From Endozoicomonadaceae bacterium (GTDB lineage: Bacteria > Pseudomonadota > Gammaproteobacteria > Pseudomonadales > Endozoicomonadaceae), in the NCBI GenBank assembly GCA_015163815.1, contig JAAOIJ010000026.1, positions 1 to 8,731 on the forward strand: a stretch of 8,731 nt of DNA. The letters are read 5' to 3'. The notes below the pieces were generated by a model that saw nothing but the letters and a program-made list of their open reading frames with translations, had not been told where the DNA came from and searched no databases. Every line of letters begins with the position of its first letter. Positions within the stretch are counted from its first letter, which is position 1. Below are positions 1 to 7,235 of this stretch, piece after piece. Made by a program: the position numbers and the translations under genes.

Positions 1-409
1 AATAAAGTTCCTTCCAATTTTTATACATAAATTGCGTTATTGTTTCCCAGGGATCGTTTATTGTGCTTTGAAGAGGTGAGATATTATCTGTTTGTATTAT
101 ATTTTCAATGTAAAAAATAATACATTGAAAAGTGAGATGAGGATCATATCCAATAATCCAGCCTTTATTATAGGCTGTTTTTTTCATAATCATGGCCATA
201 GCATGATTTATAGCATAAAATACATATTTTCTAATAATATTGAGTTCTCCTTGATTAAAAACATGCTCTATTAATTTGCTAGAATCTTGAATATTAGCAT
301 AATAACCCGATAAGCTAATCGTATGGAACAATTCCTGCTTCAGAGTTTCGTCATTTGGAGCAATAGTTTAATGCTTAAAGAATTTTTTAATGCGTTCTGT
401 TAGAATCAT
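1..409 (-). pseudogene. Unrecognised gene, 5' part, interrupted by an in-frame TAA and cut by the window edge
   Basis: Read on the minus strand from the ATG at 409-407, the frame gives MILTERIKKFFKH and then TAA at 370-368. The same frame is then open for about 122 codons to the window edge. At this base composition such a run is unlikely by chance (a hand estimate from base frequencies gives about one in ten thousand), so it looks like real coding sequence. The part after the stop begins TIAPNDETLKQELFHTISL and looks helical and soluble, with a stretch rich in Ile, Tyr and Met (NHAMAMIMKK) in the middle. I do not recognise the family. No Shine-Dalgarno sequence is clear before the ATG. The only likely restart near the stop is a TTG at 331-329, with AGGAA directly abutting it, which is too close. 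It is either a gene inactivated by a nonsense change (for example CAA to TAA) or a gene with an unusual start. It is divergent from valS, with 76 bases between the start codons. A short plus-strand frame over 92-274 is its shadow. Confidence 0.5.
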
Positions 410-424
410 GCCATACACTATAAT
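395..424 (+). promoter_or_regulatory. Candidate sigma-70 promoter for valS
   Basis: A perfect TATAAT lies at 419-424, about 60 bases before the valS ATG. The matching -35 position at 395-400 reads TTCTGT (spacer 18), a poor match to TTGACA. In DNA this AT-rich a consensus -10 box can arise by chance, so this is only a candidate. It overlaps the start region of the divergent broken gene. Confidence 0.3.
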
Positions 425-485
425 ACTATTCTATTGAAAAATATAGACACATATTACCATGAAGATATTGCCTTGAGAGCTATAT

Positions 486-3368
486 ATGGATACAACGTAC
501 ACACCTAAATCAATTGAATCAAACTGGTATCAATATTGGCAAGAAAAAAATTACTTTGCTCCAAAAAATACAGGGGCTTCTTTTTGTACAATGCTTCCTC
601 CTCCCAATATAACCGGAACATTACATATGGGGCACGCCTTTCAGCAATCTATTATAGATGCCTTGACGCGTTATAAGCGAATGAAAGGGTTTCGAACATT
701 ATGGCAGTCTGGCACAGATCATGCTGGAATTGCCACGCAAATGCTAGTAGAACGTCAATTACAGCAAGCAGAAAACACCTCTAGACATACGATAGGTCGC
801 ACAGCCTTTGTTCAAAAAATCTGGGAATGGAAAAATAAATCAGGCCATACGATTACAAAGCAAATGCGTCGATTAGGGACTTCTGTTGACTGGAGTACAG
901 AAAAATTTACAATGGATGATAGCTTAAGTCGATCTGTCACGACTGCTTTTATTCAACTATATCAAGAAGACTTAGTCTATCGAAGCAAAAAATTAATTAA
1001 CTGGGACCCAACCTTACAAACGGCTATTTCAGATTTAGAAGTGATAAATGAATTAAAAACAGGTGAATTAGTCTATCTGCGATATGCGATTGAATCCAAT
1101 CAAAAAATAAAAAATAGTGCTCATTTTTTAGTCATAGCTACCACGCGACCTGAAACACTACTGGGTGATGCAGCTATTGCTATTCATCCAGAAGATGATC
1201 GATATCAACACTTAATTGGCCAAAAAGTACGCATTCCTCTTGTGAATCGATTAATTCCGATAATAGCTGATTCAGCTGTTGAACGTGACTTTGGAACTGG
1301 CTGCGTTAAAATAACACCTGCGCATGATTTTAATGATTATGAAATGGCAAAACGTCATCATTTACCACTGATTAACATTTTAAATAAAAAAGCCACTTTG
1401 CTAACACAAGCTGAAGTTTTTAATCTAAAAGGGATACTTGACACAACAACTACGATACACATTCCAAAAGAATTTCATGGCTTAAATTGTATAAAAGCAC
1501 GACAATTAATTTTAGTCATATTAAAAAAACAAGAGGTTATTGATAAAATAATACCACATAAAATGAATATCCCAACTGGAGATCGCTCTGGTTCTATCAT
1601 TGAGCCTTTTTTAACTGATCAATGGTTTATCAGCATGGAATCTTTAGCAAAACCTGCCATCACTGCAGTTAAAACAAAAAAAATCACCTTTATTCCTTCG
1701 CAATATGAAAATTTATATTTAGCTTGGATGAAAGATATTCAAGATTGGTGTATTTCTAGACAGTTATGGTGGGGACATCGTATTCCAGCATGGTATGATC
1801 CTGAAGGCCATATTTATGTTGGAGAAAACCTAGAAGCTATTCGTAAAACATATCAATTAGAAGATAACGTGATCTTAGTACAAGATGAAGATGTTTTTGA
1901 TACTTGGTTTTCTTCTGCATTATGGACATTTAGTACACTCGGTTGGCCTGATCAAACAGAAAAATTAGCCACTTTTCATCCAACGCAAGTGTTAGTAACA
2001 GGCTTTGATATTATCTTTTTTTGGGTAGCTCGAATGATCATGATGAGTCTACATCTAGTTAAAACAGCGGATAATAAACCTGCTATCCCATTTGAAACGG
2101 TTTATATTCATGGCCTCATTCGAGATGAAAATGGACAAAAAATGTCTAAATCAAAAGGAAATGTATTAGATCCTTTAGATATGATTGATGGGATTAGCTT
2201 GTCCGATTTAGTTCAGAAACGAACGATGAATATGATGCAACCACACTTAGCTGATCAAATTGCTAAACAAACGAAAAAAGCTTTTCCAAATGGCATATTA
2301 CCTCACGGAACAGATGCTTTGCGATATACGTTGTACTCTTTAGCTTCCACAGGTCGCAATATTAATTGGGATATGAATCGCCTAACTGGATTTCGAAATT
2401 TTTGTAATAAAATATGGAACGCATCGCGTTATGTTATATTACAGACTGAAAATAAAAACTGTCATTTTTCATCTGAAACAAACATTCAATCCTCTTCTTT
2501 ATCTGATCAATGGATTATCAGTCGATTACAACACACTATCGAGTCAGTTTGCAATCATATGGATCAATTTCGATTAGATTTAGTCAGTCAATCAATTTAT
2601 AGCTTTATTTGGCATGATTATTGTGATTGGTACTTAGAATTAACCAAGCCGATCTTGATGGATAAAACTAGCGACCCCATTTCTTTACAGATTACACGCT
2701 CTGTTTTAATTTATGTTTTAGAAACAGCTTTGCGCTTAGCACATCCATTCATCCCCTTTATTACTGAGGAAATTTGGCAAAAAATAAAATTACTGCTTCC
2801 TGATATATCAAATCAAGACAGCATTATGATGCAGGCATATCCAGAATGCGACAAAAATAAAATGAATGCGCAAGTTGAAGATGAAATGGAATGGCTTCAA
2901 GTGATGATTAGCGCAATGCGTAGTATTCGAAAAAAAATGAAAGTTGCATATCGTCAAAGCTTTACTGTCTTTTGCAAGCATGCTACTTTATTGGATCAAA
3001 AAAGAATTCAACAAAACACTGATTTATTAATTAAAATCAGCAACTTAGATAAAATAATAATCTTAAATAATGACGATACAACTGACTTGATTGGTACGAC
3101 AGAATTAGTTGGCACACTTGAATTAATCGTGCCTTTAACAGATTTAATCAATACTGATCAAGAATTAATACGATTAGATCAAGAAATAGAAAAAAACAAA
3201 TCAGAACAAATAAGAATTGAAAATAAATTAAGTCAGCCACAATTTATTCAGCGTGCGCCAGCGGCTATTGTAGAAAAAGAAAAAGAAAAATTAATGCAGT
3301 ATAAAAAGATATTAGAACAATTATTCGAAAGAAAAATAATATTTGAAAAAATAACCAAGCCATCATAA
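486..3368 (+). CDS. valS: Valine--tRNA ligase (ValRS)
   Basis: Cytoplasmic class Ia aminoacyl-tRNA synthetase that activates valine with ATP, charges tRNA-Val and removes mischarged Thr. At 960 residues it is full length (E. coli about 951). In order: PPPNITGTLHMGH at about 38-50 with the HIGH-type box HMGH at 47-50; the CP1 editing domain with TTRPETLLGD at 219-228 and GTGCVKITPAHD at 270-281; DWCISRQLWWGHR at 420-432; DVFDTWFSS at 469-477; KMSKS at 552-556; an anticodon-binding domain around FRNFCNKIWNASR; and a C-terminal coiled coil of about 65 residues rich in Lys and Glu, as expected for ValRS tRNA-binding arms. The ATG has GAGAG at 475-479, six bases upstream, and the N-terminus aligns with the family. 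No signature motif is damaged. It converges on the tRNA-Phe gene, 24 bases away. The coding sequence contains an A8 tract at 1676-1683. Confidence 0.98.
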   Translation: MDTTYTPKSIESNWYQYWQEKNYFAPKNTGASFCTMLPPPNITGTLHMGHAFQQSIIDALTRYKRMKGFRTLWQSGTDHAGIATQMLVERQLQQAENTSRHTIGRTAFVQKIWEWKNKSGHTITKQMRRLGTSVDWSTEKFTMDDSLSRSVTTAFIQLYQEDLVYRSKKLINWDPTLQTAISDLEVINELKTGELVYLRYAIESNQKIKNSAHFLVIATTRPETLLGDAAIAIHPEDDRYQHLIGQKVRIPLVNRLIPIIADSAVERDFGTGCVKITPAHDFNDYEMAKRHHLPLINILNKKATLLTQAEVFNLKGILDTTTTIHIPKEFHGLNCIKARQLILVILKKQEVIDKIIPHKMNIPTGDRSGSIIEPFLTDQWFISMESLAKPAITAVKTKKITFIPSQYENLYLAWMKDIQDWCISRQLWWGHRIPAWYDPEGHIYVGENLEAIRKTYQLEDNVILVQDEDVFDTWFSSALWTFSTLGWPDQTEKLATFHPTQVLVTGFDIIFFWVARMIMMSLHLVKTADNKPAIPFETVYIHGLIRDENGQKMSKSKGNVLDPLDMIDGISLSDLVQKRTMNMMQPHLADQIAKQTKKAFPNGILPHGTDALRYTLYSLASTGRNINWDMNRLTGFRNFCNKIWNASRYVILQTENKNCHFSSETNIQSSSLSDQWIISRLQHTIESVCNHMDQFRLDLVSQSIYSFIWHDYCDWYLELTKPILMDKTSDPISLQITRSVLIYVLETALRLAHPFIPFITEEIWQKIKLLLPDISNQDSIMMQAYPECDKNKMNAQVEDEMEWLQVMISAMRSIRKKMKVAYRQSFTVFCKHATLLDQKRIQQNTDLLIKISNLDKIIILNNDDTTDLIGTTELVGTLELIVPLTDLINTDQELIRLDQEIEKNKSEQIRIENKLSQPQFIQRAPAAIVEKEKEKLMQYKKILEQLFERKIIFEKITKPS

Positions 3369-3385
3369 AGGCAACGTATTACCTT
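3368..3385 (-). terminator. Hairpin just downstream of tRNA-Phe; weak terminator or processing stem
   Basis: On the minus strand AAGGTAA-TACG-TTGCCTT forms a 7-bp stem (one G-U pair in RNA) capped by UACG, a member of the stable UNCG tetraloop class. It starts 7 bases after the tRNA CCA. Only a short TTTAT follows, so termination would be weak. It overlaps the last base of the valS stop codon. In the plus-strand RNA the central pair becomes C-A, so the structure favours the tRNA direction. Confidence 0.35.
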
Positions 3386-3392
3386 CATAAAA

Positions 3393-3468
<76 letters not shown>

Positions 3469-3473
3469 AACTC

Positions 3474-3505
3474 AAAACGGTTCAGTAGCATAATTTAACC
3501 GTTTT
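3474..3505. repeat. 9-bp inverted repeat between rnfH and tRNA-Phe
   Basis: AAAACGGTT at 3474-3482 and AACCGTTTT at 3497-3505 are perfect inverted arms around a 14-base loop. On the minus strand the 3' arm ends in TTTT and is followed by GAG, so it could be a weak terminator for ratA-rnfH. It also covers the candidate -10 box and start point of the tRNA promoter, so a regulatory or dual role is possible. Confidence 0.5.
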
Positions 3506-3521
3506 ACAGAAACGAAGTCAA
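3493..3521 (-). promoter_or_regulatory. Candidate promoter for tRNA-Phe
   Basis: On the minus strand TTGACT (3521-3516, five of six to TTGACA) is followed after 17 bases by TTAAAT (3498-3493, four of six to TATAAT). Transcription would start about 17-18 bases before the tRNA 5' end, a normal tRNA leader length. A TATAAT also occurs just upstream on the minus strand (3529-3524), without a clear -35 box. Confidence 0.5.
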
Positions 3522-3548
3522 GTATTATACGAAATAATATTCATTTTT

Positions 3549-3815
3549 TTATTTTAATTGTTTCTTTTTCACGTCGCGAGTTGTAGAACGATACAGCTCA
3601 ATGCGATCCCCTGCTTGCACAAGATAAGCGTCTGGTTGTATTATTTTTTTACCATAAACACCAATAGTTAATTCATTTTTTAGTGTGTTTTTATGCAATT
3701 TTTTAAACTCAGATAGCTCAACTATGTCATAGGCTGTTGTGCCCAATGGAACCAAAAAAGTACAACGTGATACACATTCAGTTGTTGCATAAATGATTTC
3801 AACTTCAATTGTCAA
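3549..3815 (-). CDS. rnfH: RnfH family ubiquitin-like protein
   Basis: Small protein of 88 residues (E. coli RnfH about 96) of the RnfH/UPF0125 family, which has a beta-grasp fold related to ubiquitin and MoaD/ThiS proteins. Its biochemical role is not established. Family marks are MTIEVEIIYA at the N-terminus, VGIYS-like IGVYGKKI at 51-58, and GDRIELYR at 69-76. The usual Pro-rich and Arg-rich tail after EIYRPL is replaced by STTRDVKKKQLK. The start codon is TTG (3815-3813), chosen because GGAG lies eight bases upstream inside the end of ratA, and because the N-terminus then fits the family. Only three bases separate it from the ratA stop, so translation is probably coupled to ratA. Confidence 0.9.
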   Translation of the reverse strand: MTIEVEIIYATTECVSRCTFLVPLGTTAYDIVELSEFKKLHKNTLKNELTIGVYGKKIIQPDAYLVQAGDRIELYRSTTRDVKKKQLK

Positions 3816-3818
3816 TCG

Positions 3819-4253
3819 TCAGTCTCCATATATTTGATGTGCACGTTGAATAAATGCATCGACCATTTTTTGTGCATATTCTTCTATAAGACGATGAAAA
3901 AGTCGGTTGATAAGGTTTGAGTGCAATTGAATCATTAATTTAAATTCTATTCGGCAGTCTTGAGTTGTCATAGCAGTAAAAGTCCATTGCCCAAATAAAT
4001 GTTTTATAGGCCCTTGGATTAACTCCATGGTAATCCATTTATTTTTTTCAAACCTATTCTTGGTTATGAGTTGTGTTTGAATCCCCAAATAAGCAACGAC
4101 TAATGTTGCTTGCATCTCTGTATAGCTTTTTTTTTCAATACTAGCCATCACACAACTCGGTAAAAAATACGGGTATTGTTCTACATCATTGACTAGATCA
4201 AACATTTGTTCTGAAGAATACTGAATATTGATATGACGTGTCATTTTTTTCAT
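3819..4253 (-). CDS. ratA: RatA-type START/Coq10-like domain protein
   Basis: 144 residues, full length for the family (E. coli RatA 144-158 depending on the start chosen). It is a single SRPBCC/START-like domain. Matches to RatA include YSSEQMFDLVNDVEQYPYFLP at about 12-32, a GPIKHLFGQWTF segment in the middle, CRIEFKLMIQL, and the C-terminal helix EYAQKMVDAFIQRA. In E. coli the protein was described as a toxin blocking 70S ribosome assembly. The wider family includes Coq10, which binds ubiquinone, so the toxin role should not be assumed here. The first ATG (4253) gives 17 residues up to the EQM motif, as in E. coli; a second in-frame ATG lies three codons later across an A7 tract. No clear Shine-Dalgarno sequence is seen. 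It leads the ratA-rnfH unit. The divergent smpB usual in relatives is not beside it. Confidence 0.93.
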   Translation of the reverse strand: MKKMTRHINIQYSSEQMFDLVNDVEQYPYFLPSCVMASIEKKSYTEMQATLVVAYLGIQTQLITKNRFEKNKWITMELIQGPIKHLFGQWTFTAMTTQDCRIEFKLMIQLHSNLINRLFHRLIEEYAQKMVDAFIQRAHQIYGD

Positions 4254-4335
4254 TTAAAAAATCAATTCAATAGATGATGTAAAAAAGAATGATTCATAAT
4301 AGTCTATCAGATAATCAAATATATTTGCGTAGTAA

Positions 4336-4344
4336 TGCTATACT
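4336..4344 (+). promoter_or_regulatory. Candidate extended -10 promoter before the TauE/SafE gene
   Basis: TGCTATACT is an extended -10 element (TGn plus TATACT) about 170 bases before the permease start. No -35 match is present at 4316-4321, which such promoters can tolerate. Small inverted repeats overlap or follow it: TGCTA (4336-4340) with TAGCA (4349-4353), and TTGAT-TATAT-ATCAA (4358-4372). The rest of 4254-4516 shows only a 22-codon frame without support and no recognisable gene remnant. Confidence 0.3.
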
Positions 4345-4516
4345 AGCCTAGCACTGCTTGATTATATATCAAATAATGCGAGCCACTCGAATGTATTTCA
4401 TGATAGATTCATATTATACTAAAAAAATAGAAACCATCAATTAATAATAAGGTTCATGAGCATAGGCTTCCATGAAACAGATCTCACCATAGAGTATTGA
4501 CTTTGAAAATCATCAT

Positions 4517-5329
4517 ATGTTTTTAATCCTTTACTTCTTCATAGGAAGCTTAACTGGCTTTCTAGCTGGATTAATGGGAAATGGGGGGCTGATACTGGTT
4601 CCTACTATGATTTTTGCATTATCTGCTACTGATATATCTCATCATATCGCAACACAAATGGCCATTGGAACTGCCTTAGCATCCATGGTGTTTACTAGCG
4701 CTAATACAACGTGGCAGCATTATCGTAAAGGCTCTATTAATGTTTCACTGTTTTTATTACTCACACCAGGCCTGCTACTAGGCAGCTGGCTAGGTGGTTT
4801 TTTAATTGCTTTCATTGACAGTACCATCCTGACGCATGTCTTAGCTTTATTTTGCATATTGGCAGCTTTTCAATCATTTCAAAGCAAAAAAAGACCTCAA
4901 CAAAAGGTACAATATACATTAAAAATACCAACAATAAAAAATATCGCATTAGTTTTTATCAGTATTATCATTTCTTGTATTGCTGCAATATCAGGATTAG
5001 GCGGCGCTTTTATGACAATCCCTATTTTATTGCACCTTAGATTTCCTGTACATCAATGTATTGCAACAGCTTCAGCCTGCACCATGCCTGTTGCCTTGAT
5101 GGGCACTTGTAGTTATATTATATTATATTACCATGATGCGAATTTACCTGAACACACCTTTGGATATGTATACTGGCCGGCTTTACTCTGTATTATCGCA
5201 GGCAGCCTGCCTGCTTCTAAATTAGGTGTTTTTGTCAGCTATAAACTCAAAACGCATACTTTACAAAACTTTATAGGTTGTATTTTGCTTGTTATTAGCG
5301 CTGCTTTATTGATTAAATTATACCTCTAA
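4517..5329 (+). CDS. TauE/SafE family membrane permease
   Basis: Polytopic inner-membrane protein of 270 residues, a normal length for the TauE/SafE (former DUF81) family of anion and sulfite/sulfoacetate-type exporters. The substrate of this one cannot be told from sequence. The internal duplication of the family is visible: GFLAGLMGNGGLILVP at 14-29 and CIAAISGLGGAFMTIP at 154-169. Each is followed by a helix starting near ATQMAIGTAL (45-54) or ATASACTMPV (183-192). The HYRKG motif is at 68-72, and AGSLPASKLG at 228-237 corresponds to the conserved late Gly-rich helix. About eight membrane segments are expected. The ATG at 4517 begins directly with the first helix; no strong ribosome site is seen. 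It lies 30 bases before lgt on the same strand, and a homologue sits in the same place in Pseudomonas, so co-transcription with lgt is likely. Confidence 0.9.
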   Translation: MFLILYFFIGSLTGFLAGLMGNGGLILVPTMIFALSATDISHHIATQMAIGTALASMVFTSANTTWQHYRKGSINVSLFLLLTPGLLLGSWLGGFLIAFIDSTILTHVLALFCILAAFQSFQSKKRPQQKVQYTLKIPTIKNIALVFISIIISCIAAISGLGGAFMTIPILLHLRFPVHQCIATASACTMPVALMGTCSYIILYYHDANLPEHTFGYVYWPALLCIIAGSLPASKLGVFVSYKLKTHTLQNFIGCILLVISAALLIKLYL

Positions 5330-5359
5330 TGTTTTAATTAACTGAATGACATAATACTG

Positions 5360-6154
5360 ATGATCCATTACCCGCAGATTAATCCCATTTTTTATCAAAT
5401 AGGCCCCGTACAGATCCACTGGTACGGTATCATGTATCTTCTAGGTATTTTAATCGCTTGGTTGTTAGGTCGCTATCGTATTAAGAAACACCATCAATTG
5501 AATAATATACAATGGAACGATATGATTTTTTATGCTTGTATCGGTATGATTCTGGGAGGAAGATTAGGTTATATTCTTTTTTATCAAAGCTTATTTTATT
5601 TTGAAAACCCTATACAAATTTTAGCAATACATAAGGGAGGCATGTCTTTTCATGGCGGCTTTTTAGGCGTAGGGCTTGCATTATTATATTATAGTCGAAT
5701 ACACAAACTATCCTTTTTAAAACTAACTGACTTTATCACACCATTAATCCCATTAGCAATCGGTTTAGGTCGACTAGGCAATTTCATCAACGGAGAATTA
5801 TGGGGCAGAATCACGACAATACCTTGGGCTATGATGTTTCCAGATGACCCGAAACAAGCGCTTAGACATCCTTCACAATTATATGAAATGTTTTTTGAAG
5901 GTATCTTTTTATTTATCACACTCTGGATTTTTTCAGCAAGAAAAAAACCAACAGGCTCTGTGTCAGCATTTTTTATACTAGGTTATGCTTTATCTCGATT
6001 TTTTATAGAGTTTTATCGAGAACCAGATAGTCATTTAGGTTTGATATATTACTCTCTCACACAAGGACAATTGTTAACCATTCCTATGATAGGTTTTGGT
6101 GTGTTATTACTATATTATTCTTACAAACAAAAACTAAAATTGATTGACAATTAA
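5360..6154 (+). CDS. lgt: Phosphatidylglycerol--prolipoprotein diacylglyceryl transferase
   Basis: Inner-membrane enzyme of lipoprotein maturation. It transfers diacylglycerol from phosphatidylglycerol to the lipobox cysteine of prolipoproteins, before LspA and Lnt act. The 264 residues are slightly shorter than E. coli Lgt (291). The Lgt signature GRLGNFINGELWGR is intact at 137-150, with R138, N141 and E146 matching the conserved Arg, Asn and Glu of the family. H98 in GGMSFHGG matches the conserved histidine, HWYGIMYLLG at 20-29 holds the conserved tyrosine, and EFYREPD at 217-223 matches the late conserved Arg region. About seven hydrophobic helices are visible. The ATG at 5360 gives the typical N-terminus (INPIFYQIGPVQIHWYG). 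No Shine-Dalgarno sequence is evident. Its position before thyA is conserved in gammaproteobacteria. Confidence 0.97.
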   Translation: MIHYPQINPIFYQIGPVQIHWYGIMYLLGILIAWLLGRYRIKKHHQLNNIQWNDMIFYACIGMILGGRLGYILFYQSLFYFENPIQILAIHKGGMSFHGGFLGVGLALLYYSRIHKLSFLKLTDFITPLIPLAIGLGRLGNFINGELWGRITTIPWAMMFPDDPKQALRHPSQLYEMFFEGIFLFITLWIFSARKKPTGSVSAFFILGYALSRFFIEFYREPDSHLGLIYYSLTQGQLLTIPMIGFGVLLLYYSYKQKLKLIDN

Positions 6155-6298
6155 AGCCTATGCTATGAAACAAAATTCAAGACAAATACGTTCTTTTTTG
6201 TTACGATAAGCTAATCTATAACTCGCTCTATATAAGGAAGTAATAGCATATTTAGCATACTGAAAAACATCTATTGGTTGTCAATACACAGGTTAATT

Positions 6299-7132
6299 AT
6301 GCAAATATATCTTAATTTATTAAAGAAACTAATACACTCCGGCTATTATAAAACAGATAGAACGCAAACCGGCGTATGGAGCTTATTTGGAAAACAAATA
6401 CGCTTCGACTTATCAAAAGGTTTTCCTTTAATCACCACAAAAAAATGTCATCTTCGCTCTATTATTCATGAGTTATTGTGGTTTTTAAAAGGAGACACAA
6501 ATACACAATATTTAAATGATCATCATGTGTCCATTTGGGATGCCTGGGCGACTGATACCGGTGATTTAGGACCTATATATGGAAAACAATGGCGATCCTG
6601 GAAAGGCAAAAACAATGAAACAATCGATCAAATTACTCAAGTTATTCAAGATATTAAAACAAACCCAAACTCTAGACGATTAGTTGTCAGTGCGTGGAAC
6701 CCTAGTGTCTTACCAGATGAATTAAAATCTCCTCAAGATAATGCTCAACAAGGTTATCAAGCTTTACCACCTTGCCACTGTTTATTTCAGTTTTATATTG
6801 CAGACGGTAAATTATCTTGCCAACTTTACCAACGAAGTGCTGATATTTTTTTAGGTGTTCCATTTAATATTGCTTCTTATGCATTATTAACTTGCATGGT
6901 AGCACAAGTTTGCAACTTAAAAGTAGGCGAATTTATTCATACATTTGGAGATGTTCATTTATATTCAAATCATATAGAACAAGCAAAAGAACAATTAAAT
7001 CGAAAACCTTTCCCTTTACCATCTATACAATTAAATCCAAAGATTAACAATATTTTTGATTTTTGTTATGATGACTTTAAACTCATCAATTATCAGTCTC
7101 ATCATGCAATTAAAGCGCCTATTGCCATATAA
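6299..7132 (+). CDS. thyA: Thymidylate synthase ThyA
   Basis: Cytoplasmic enzyme that methylates dUMP to dTMP using 5,10-methylene-tetrahydrofolate, producing dihydrofolate. From the ATG at 6299 the protein has 277 residues. Visible active-site positions are R21 in the TDRTQTG loop, E61 in HELLWFL, W83, R126/R127, catalytic C159 in PPCH, R179, D182, N190 in PFNIASYALL, and H220 and Y222 in DVHLYSNH. The end IKAPIAI is the normal ThyA terminus. Compared with E. coli (264) it carries about 13 extra residues before the catalytic Cys (around 139-156), a variant that I recall from other gammaproteobacterial ThyA. I chose 6299 because AGG lies seven bases upstream and MQIYLNLLKK aligns with E. coli MKQYLELMQK. 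A TTG at 6278 in frame would add seven residues without family support. The 144-base gap after lgt shows no convincing promoter, only a 9-base-period direct repeat of TAGCATA (6244-6250 and 6253-6259). Confidence 0.98.
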   Translation: MQIYLNLLKKLIHSGYYKTDRTQTGVWSLFGKQIRFDLSKGFPLITTKKCHLRSIIHELLWFLKGDTNTQYLNDHHVSIWDAWATDTGDLGPIYGKQWRSWKGKNNETIDQITQVIQDIKTNPNSRRLVVSAWNPSVLPDELKSPQDNAQQGYQALPPCHCLFQFYIADGKLSCQLYQRSADIFLGVPFNIASYALLTCMVAQVCNLKVGEFIHTFGDVHLYSNHIEQAKEQLNRKPFPLPSIQLNPKINNIFDFCYDDFKLINYQSHHAIKAPIAI

Positions 7133-7139
7133 TCATTGT

Positions 7140-7197
7140 AAAAAAAGCTTATCTCTTCATTGTGTTATCAATTGATAACACAATGAAGAGATAAGCT
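7140..7197 (-). terminator. Rho-independent terminator built on a perfect 52-base palindrome
   Basis: Arms of 26 bases at 7146-7171 and 7172-7197 are exact reverse complements with no spacer; the outer end is AGCTTATCTC and the centre is TATCAATTGATA. On the minus strand the stem is followed by a run of seven T (7146-7140, one in the stem), the classic form, so it should end the transcript of the exported-protein gene. On the plus strand it begins 13 bases after the thyA stop, but only GACAATCTTTTATTTT follows, so its action on thyA would be weaker; bidirectional use is plausible. Confidence 0.85.
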
Positions 7198-7202
7198 GAC
7201 AA

Positions 7203-7223
7203 TCTTTTATTTTGAATAAAAGA
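7203..7223. repeat. AT-rich hairpin next to the terminator
   Basis: TCTTTTATT (7203-7211) and AATAAAAGA (7215-7223) are perfect 9-base inverted arms around a three-base loop. It lies between the stop codon of the exported-protein gene (7236) and the large palindrome. With only one G-C pair it is weak alone; it may act together with the palindrome or as an mRNA 3'-end stem. Confidence 0.5.
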
Positions 7224-7235
7224 AGATAGATCTTA

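Noticed and set aside
92..274. Plus-strand 60-codon frame before valS
   Set aside because: It has no ribosome site or recognisable product and lies antisense to the longer minus-strand frame that looks like real coding sequence.
3819..4253. ratA-rnfH as a toxin-antitoxin pair
   Set aside because: The pair is a widely conserved housekeeping arrangement; RnfH is not shown to be an antitoxin, and the RatA family also includes Coq10-like lipid-binding proteins.
4376..4444. 22-codon frame between ratA and the TauE/SafE gene
   Set aside because: Too short, without a ribosome site or any match I recognise; such frames are expected in noncoding AT-rich DNA.
4852..5040. Plus-strand 62-codon frame inside the TauE/SafE gene
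   Set aside because: It is an out-of-frame shadow of a well-supported membrane protein gene.
5689..5919. Minus-strand 76-codon frame inside lgt
   Set aside because: It lies antisense to the conserved Lgt signature region and has no family features.
4460..6164. 11-base inverted match AAGCCTATGCT between 4460-4470 and 6154-6164
   Set aside because: Several 11-base inverted matches are expected by chance in a window of this size, and neither copy sits in a clear functional place.
6278..6298. TTG at 6278 as the thyA start
   Set aside because: The seven extra residues do not fit the ThyA N-terminus, and the ATG at 6299 has a ribosome site and aligns with E. coli.
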